Positions 61,022 to 64,000 of a stretch of DNA of 64,000 bases are shown here, in pieces (the stretch's first letter is position 1; every line of letters begins with the position of its first letter). This DNA is from JACZST01 sp036985755 (GTDB lineage Bacteria; Actinomycetota; Acidimicrobiia; Spongiisociales; UBA5794). The notes under the pieces are model-generated. The model ran no database searches. It was not told the origin of the DNA and saw only the letters and a program-made list of their open reading frames with translations. The stretch lies in the NCBI GenBank assembly GCA_036985755.1, contig BTQG01000001.1, positions 1-64,000 on the forward strand, read 5' to 3'. The translations under genes and the position numbers were made by a program.

Positions 61022-61756
61022 TCACAGGGCGATTCCGCCGTCAACAACGAGGGTATGGCCCGTCACGTAGGAAGCGTCGTCGGAGGCAAGATAGCCCACC
61101 GCCGCCGCCACTTCCTCTGGTTGCCCCAAACGGCCGAGCGCGACGCGCTCGGCAACCGCACTCTTGATCTCCTCTCCGAGTGCGCCTGTCATGTCGGTCT
61201 CGATGAATCCTGGTGCGACGGCGTTCACGGTAATGCCCCGACTCCCCACCTCGCGCGCAACCGACTTGGTGAATCCGATGATGCCCGCCTTCGATGCGGC
61301 GTAGTTGGACTGCCCGGGGTTGCCCGTTATGCCGGAGATTGAGCTGATCGAGATGATCCTCCCCCACCTGGCACGCAACATGTCGCGCAGCGCAGCCTTC
61401 GAGGCCAGGTATACCGATCGCAGGTTGGTCTCGATGACCGTGTCCCACGCCTCGACCCCCATGCGAAGAACGAGGCCGTCGCGAGTGATCCCCGCATTGT
61501 TGACCAGGATCTCGACCGGGCCCAGCCGCTCACCAACCATGGCGAACATGTCGGATACCGCCTCGGGGTCTCCAACATCGGCCTGCACCGCGATGGCGCT
61601 CCCGCCGGCGGCCGCAATCGCCTCGACCGCGGCGTCGGCAGCCGCCTGGTTGGCGGCGTAGTTGACCGCAACCCTGTGGCCCTTGGTGGCAAGAAGCTCG
61701 GCGACGGCCCTACCGATGCCGCGCGACCCTCCCGTTACGAGTGCGACTCGGTTCAT
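61022..61756 (-). CDS. fabG: 3-oxoacyl-ACP reductase
   Basis: This 244-residue short-chain dehydrogenase has the NADP loop TGGSRGIGRAVAE, NNAG, and the Ser-Tyr-Lys active site in ISISSISG and NYAASKAG (Tyr152, Lys156), ending in the FabG-typical YVTGHTLVVDGGIAL. The ATG overlaps the fabH stop (61753-61756). Confidence 0.94.
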   Translation of the reverse strand: MNRVALVTGGSRGIGRAVAELLATKGHRVAVNYAANQAAADAAVEAIAAAGGSAIAVQADVGDPEAVSDMFAMVGERLGPVEILVNNAGITRDGLVLRMGVEAWDTVIETNLRSVYLASKAALRDMLRARWGRIISISSISGITGNPGQSNYAASKAGIIGFTKSVAREVGSRGITVNAVAPGFIETDMTGALGEEIKSAVAERVALGRLGQPEEVAAAVGYLASDDASYVTGHTLVVDGGIAL

Positions 61757-62817
61757 GCGCTGCGGCGAGCCTGGCGTTCCATGATGATCTCCAGGCCGGT
61801 CTTGTCCGTGGGCGGCAGGGCAGCGTCACTGGTGGCAATCGGCTCGACGCGGTCGCCCCACACGATCCCAGCCGCACCCCAGGTCAAACCGGCGCCGAAG
61901 GCAACGAGGATCAGCTTGGCTCCCGGCTCGATCCTGCCCGCGTCGAGTGCTTCTGACAATGCGAGCGGGACCGATGCCGCCGACGTGTTGCCGTAGGAGG
62001 CGATGTTGGTGTACACCTTGGCATCGTCGATGTCGAGCCGTCGCACGGTGGCGTCGATGATGCGGCCGTTGGCCTGGTGCGGGAAGACCAGGTCGACGTC
62101 GTCTCCGGTCCATCCCGCATCGCTGATCGCCTTCTCGGCGGCGGCGGTCATCCCGAGGACTGCTCTGCGGAACAGCGTTGAGCCGTCCATGAGGACCCGG
62201 ATCGGAACCGCCGGCTCTCCGATGTACGAGGACCCCACCCCCTGGCAGGTGAGCACGTCGGCGATCGTGCCATCCGACCCGACGTTCATCGACCGGAGCC
62301 CTTCCTCTCCCCGTGCCGCCTCGATCACCGCGGCACCGGCACCGTCGCCGAAGAGCACCGCGGTGGAGCGTTCCTCGAGATCCAGGAAGGGCGTGATTCG
62401 TTCCGACCCGATGAGGAGAATCTTGTCGGCCGACCCGGCGGCGAGCAGGCCGTTCGCCAGGTTGAGACCGTAGATGAACCCGGTGCACCCGGCGTTGAGG
62501 TCGAGCGCAGCAGCGTTGCTCGCCCCCAGCTTGTCCTGCACGTGGCAGGCCATGGCGGGAATCTGACGATCGCCGGTGCAGGTGGCGACCATGATGTAGT
62601 CGATGTCCTCGGCTTCGAGGCCGGCGGCGGCGAGGGCGTGGTTGCCGGCCACGGCCGCCATGTCGGAGTTCTCGGCGGGCGAGACCCTGCGCTCCTTGAT
62701 GCCGGAACGGGTCGTGATCCACTCGTCGGTCGTATCCATGACCGACGCCAGATCGTCGTTGGTCAGGACAGGATCCGGCGTGCATCGTCCCCAACCGGTG
62801 ATCGCCGCTCTGCGCAT
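61753..62817 (-). CDS. fabH: 3-oxoacyl-ACP synthase III
   Basis: It starts fatty acid chains from acyl-CoA and malonyl-ACP. The 354-residue protein has the Cys-His-Asn triad: Cys111 in NAGCTGFIYG, His246 in FPHQANGRII and Asn276 in SYGNTSAASVP. TRSGIKERR is the usual CoA-binding N-terminal motif. About 20 extra residues at the C-terminus (after VWGDRVEP) are unusual. ATG 62817 follows GGAGGAGCC. Confidence 0.95.
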   Translation of the reverse strand: MRRAAITGWGRCTPDPVLTNDDLASVMDTTDEWITTRSGIKERRVSPAENSDMAAVAGNHALAAAGLEAEDIDYIMVATCTGDRQIPAMACHVQDKLGASNAAALDLNAGCTGFIYGLNLANGLLAAGSADKILLIGSERITPFLDLEERSTAVLFGDGAGAAVIEAARGEEGLRSMNVGSDGTIADVLTCQGVGSSYIGEPAVPIRVLMDGSTLFRRAVLGMTAAAEKAISDAGWTGDDVDLVFPHQANGRIIDATVRRLDIDDAKVYTNIASYGNTSAASVPLALSEALDAGRIEPGAKLILVAFGAGLTWGAAGIVWGDRVEPIATSDAALPPTDKTGLEIIMERQARRSA

Positions 62818-62843
62818 CGAGGCTCCTCCTGTGGCTAGCGCAC

Positions 62844-63767
62844 TCATTCTATGAAGGCGACGGCACCCTGGATGTCGTCGATTGCCGACACCGTGTAGGT
62901 AGCTGCTCCGGGGACGGAGCGCCTGGCGAGACCGGCGGTCACATTGCCCGGCCCGACGTGGATGAATGCATCGATCCCATCTGCGGCCATCTGCTCGAGG
63001 GATTCGGCAAAGCGCACCGGCTCGACGAGTTGTCTGGCCAGCTGTGCCTTCGGATCGGTCATCGGTCTGGCACTCACGTTGGCGTAGACCGGGTAGCCGG
63101 TCTCGGCAAAGTCCGCAGCGGTCAGTGCACGGGCGAGAGACTCGGCCGCCGGCTCCATGTACGGGGAGTGGAAAGCCCCTGCGACGTTGAGCGGGATGGC
63201 TCGCCGCGCCCCGCTCTGGTCGGCGTTGTTCATCAGCCAGTCGATATCCTCGATGCTTCCGGCGAGGACGATCTGCCCCGGCGCATTGATGTTCGCCACC
63301 CACAGCTTGCCCCCGGCGTCCCGACGCCCGGCAGCCATCTCTTCGGCTGCGGCGATGTCTGCGCCCATCAGCGCCAGCATCGTCGACGGCTCGAGCGCAG
63401 CCGCTGCGGCCATGGCCTCGCCACGCGCCGCGACCAGAGCGAGCCCCTCCCGAAAACCGATGGCACCGGCTGCGGTGAGACCGGTGTACTCACCGAGGGA
63501 ATGGCCGGCGGTGGCGGAAGGGGGCCGGGGCATGGCCTCGGCCAGCAAGGCCCACAATGCATACGAGATCGCGTACAGCGCAGCCTGAGCCCTGTCCGTT
63601 CGAGTGAGCTCGTCATCCGGTCCCTGGGAAACGACGGTCGACAGCGACCAGTCGAGCACGTCGTCGGCGGTATCGCCGAGTAAATCGGGCCGGGCGGCGA
63701 AGACATCGGCACCCATCCCGACGAATTGGCTCCCCTGGCCGGGAAACAGAATGGCGTACGTCTTCAT
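62844..63767 (-). CDS. fabD: Malonyl-CoA:ACP transacylase
   Basis: It loads malonate onto ACP. The 307-residue protein begins MKTYAILFPGQGSQ, with active Ser90 in GHSLGEYTG and His200 in GAFHSPYM. ATG 63767 has ACGGAG upstream and TACTCT about 25 bp before that may be the operon's -10 box. It is the first gene of fabD-fabH-fabG-acpP-fabF. Confidence 0.94.
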   Translation of the reverse strand: MKTYAILFPGQGSQFVGMGADVFAARPDLLGDTADDVLDWSLSTVVSQGPDDELTRTDRAQAALYAISYALWALLAEAMPRPPSATAGHSLGEYTGLTAAGAIGFREGLALVAARGEAMAAAAALEPSTMLALMGADIAAAEEMAAGRRDAGGKLWVANINAPGQIVLAGSIEDIDWLMNNADQSGARRAIPLNVAGAFHSPYMEPAAESLARALTAADFAETGYPVYANVSARPMTDPKAQLARQLVEPVRFAESLEQMAADGIDAFIHVGPGNVTAGLARRSVPGAATYTVSAIDDIQGAVAFIE

Positions 63768-63853
63768 CGGGCTCCGTGGGGATCGCGCCCAGAGTACGAC
63801 TTCCGTGGACCGAGCGGGGTTTCGCAACTCCCGGCGTGTTACCTTCTGGCTCG

Positions 63854-64000
63854 ATGGACACCGGCGCGCCGATCGGACCGATCTCAGTCCTGTTCACCGA
63901 TATCGAGGGCTCATCGCGGTTGTGGGAGACCCATCCAGGGGCGATGGAAACGGCCCTTGCCGTCCACGACACCATTGTCAGGGATGCGGTGATCGGAGCG
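63854..64000 (+). CDS. Class III adenylate/guanylate cyclase domain protein, N-terminal part
   Basis: The visible 49 codons read VLFTDIEGSSRLWETHPGAMETALAVHD, the start of the class III cyclase catalytic domain, with the metal-binding Asp in FTDIEGS. The gene runs past the window end, so its other domains are unseen. TACCTT (63840-63845) ends 8 bp before the ATG and there is no ribosome site, which fits a leaderless message. Confidence 0.85.
   Translation, partial: MDTGAPIGPISVLFTDIEGSSRLWETHPGAMETALAVHDTIVRDAVIGA

Overview
The window is about 65% G+C and reads as chromosomal DNA of an actinobacterium (Actinomycetota), perhaps a member of Acidimicrobiia. The evidence is a division and cell-wall cluster with SepF but no FtsA, actinobacterial families (DUF3040, DUF222-HNH, paired ArsA-like ATPases, a WS/DGAT acyltransferase), a eukaryote-like IleRS behind a translational T-box, and many genes that seem to be read from leaderless transcripts (TANNNT about 6 to 8 nt before the start codon). 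The class assignment is an inference from gene content.

Layout. 1-6519 (minus) holds Tad/Flp pilus accessory genes: one TadE-like gene cut by the window edge, two tandem TadG-like paralogues and two more TadE-like genes. An IS630-type element with a broken transposase lies among them. Two of these units start behind near-identical FliA/WhiG-like (sigma-28 type) promoter motifs. A tRNA-Leu(CAA) follows. 6822-12826 (minus) is ccdA, trpE, a cytochrome c lipoprotein gene, trpC, trpF, trpB and trpA, mostly overlapping. 12898-19256 carries an MFS transporter, endonuclease III, a double-domain ThyX-like protein and an ArsA-like ATPase pair. dnaE, a DUF222-HNH protein and a WS/DGAT follow to 25586.

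25608-27688 (minus) is rluD, lspA, a zinc-ligand-poor DksA/TraR protein and a DUF167 protein. ileS (plus, with T-box) converges on the long division and peptidoglycan operon, which occupies 31199-48698 on the minus strand in the order mraZ, rsmH, ftsL, ftsI, murE, murF, mraY, murD, ftsW, murG, murC, murB, ftsQ, ftsZ, pgeF, yggS, sepF, yggT. Almost every junction is a 4-bp start/stop overlap. MurE has the DNPR motif of meso-diaminopimelate ligases. The operon begins at a promoter with four 10-bp-spaced MraZ-type repeats, and a 15-bp inverted repeat covers the rsmH ribosome-binding site.

48849-59494 is mostly plus strand: a ketopantoate-reductase-like protein, a universal stress protein, MoxR, DUF58 and transglutaminase genes, a histidine phosphatase and small membrane proteins. 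HNH, MerR and DUF3040 genes lie opposite. 59498-63767 (minus) is a type II fatty-acid synthesis operon, fabD-fabH-fabG-acpP-fabF. The window ends inside a class III nucleotide cyclase gene.

A recurrent non-coding theme is intergenic arrays of 7- or 8-bp words followed by their imperfect complements. They often abut stop codons and could fold into long hairpins. A separate three-copy 40-bp tandem repeat lies at 50216-50335.
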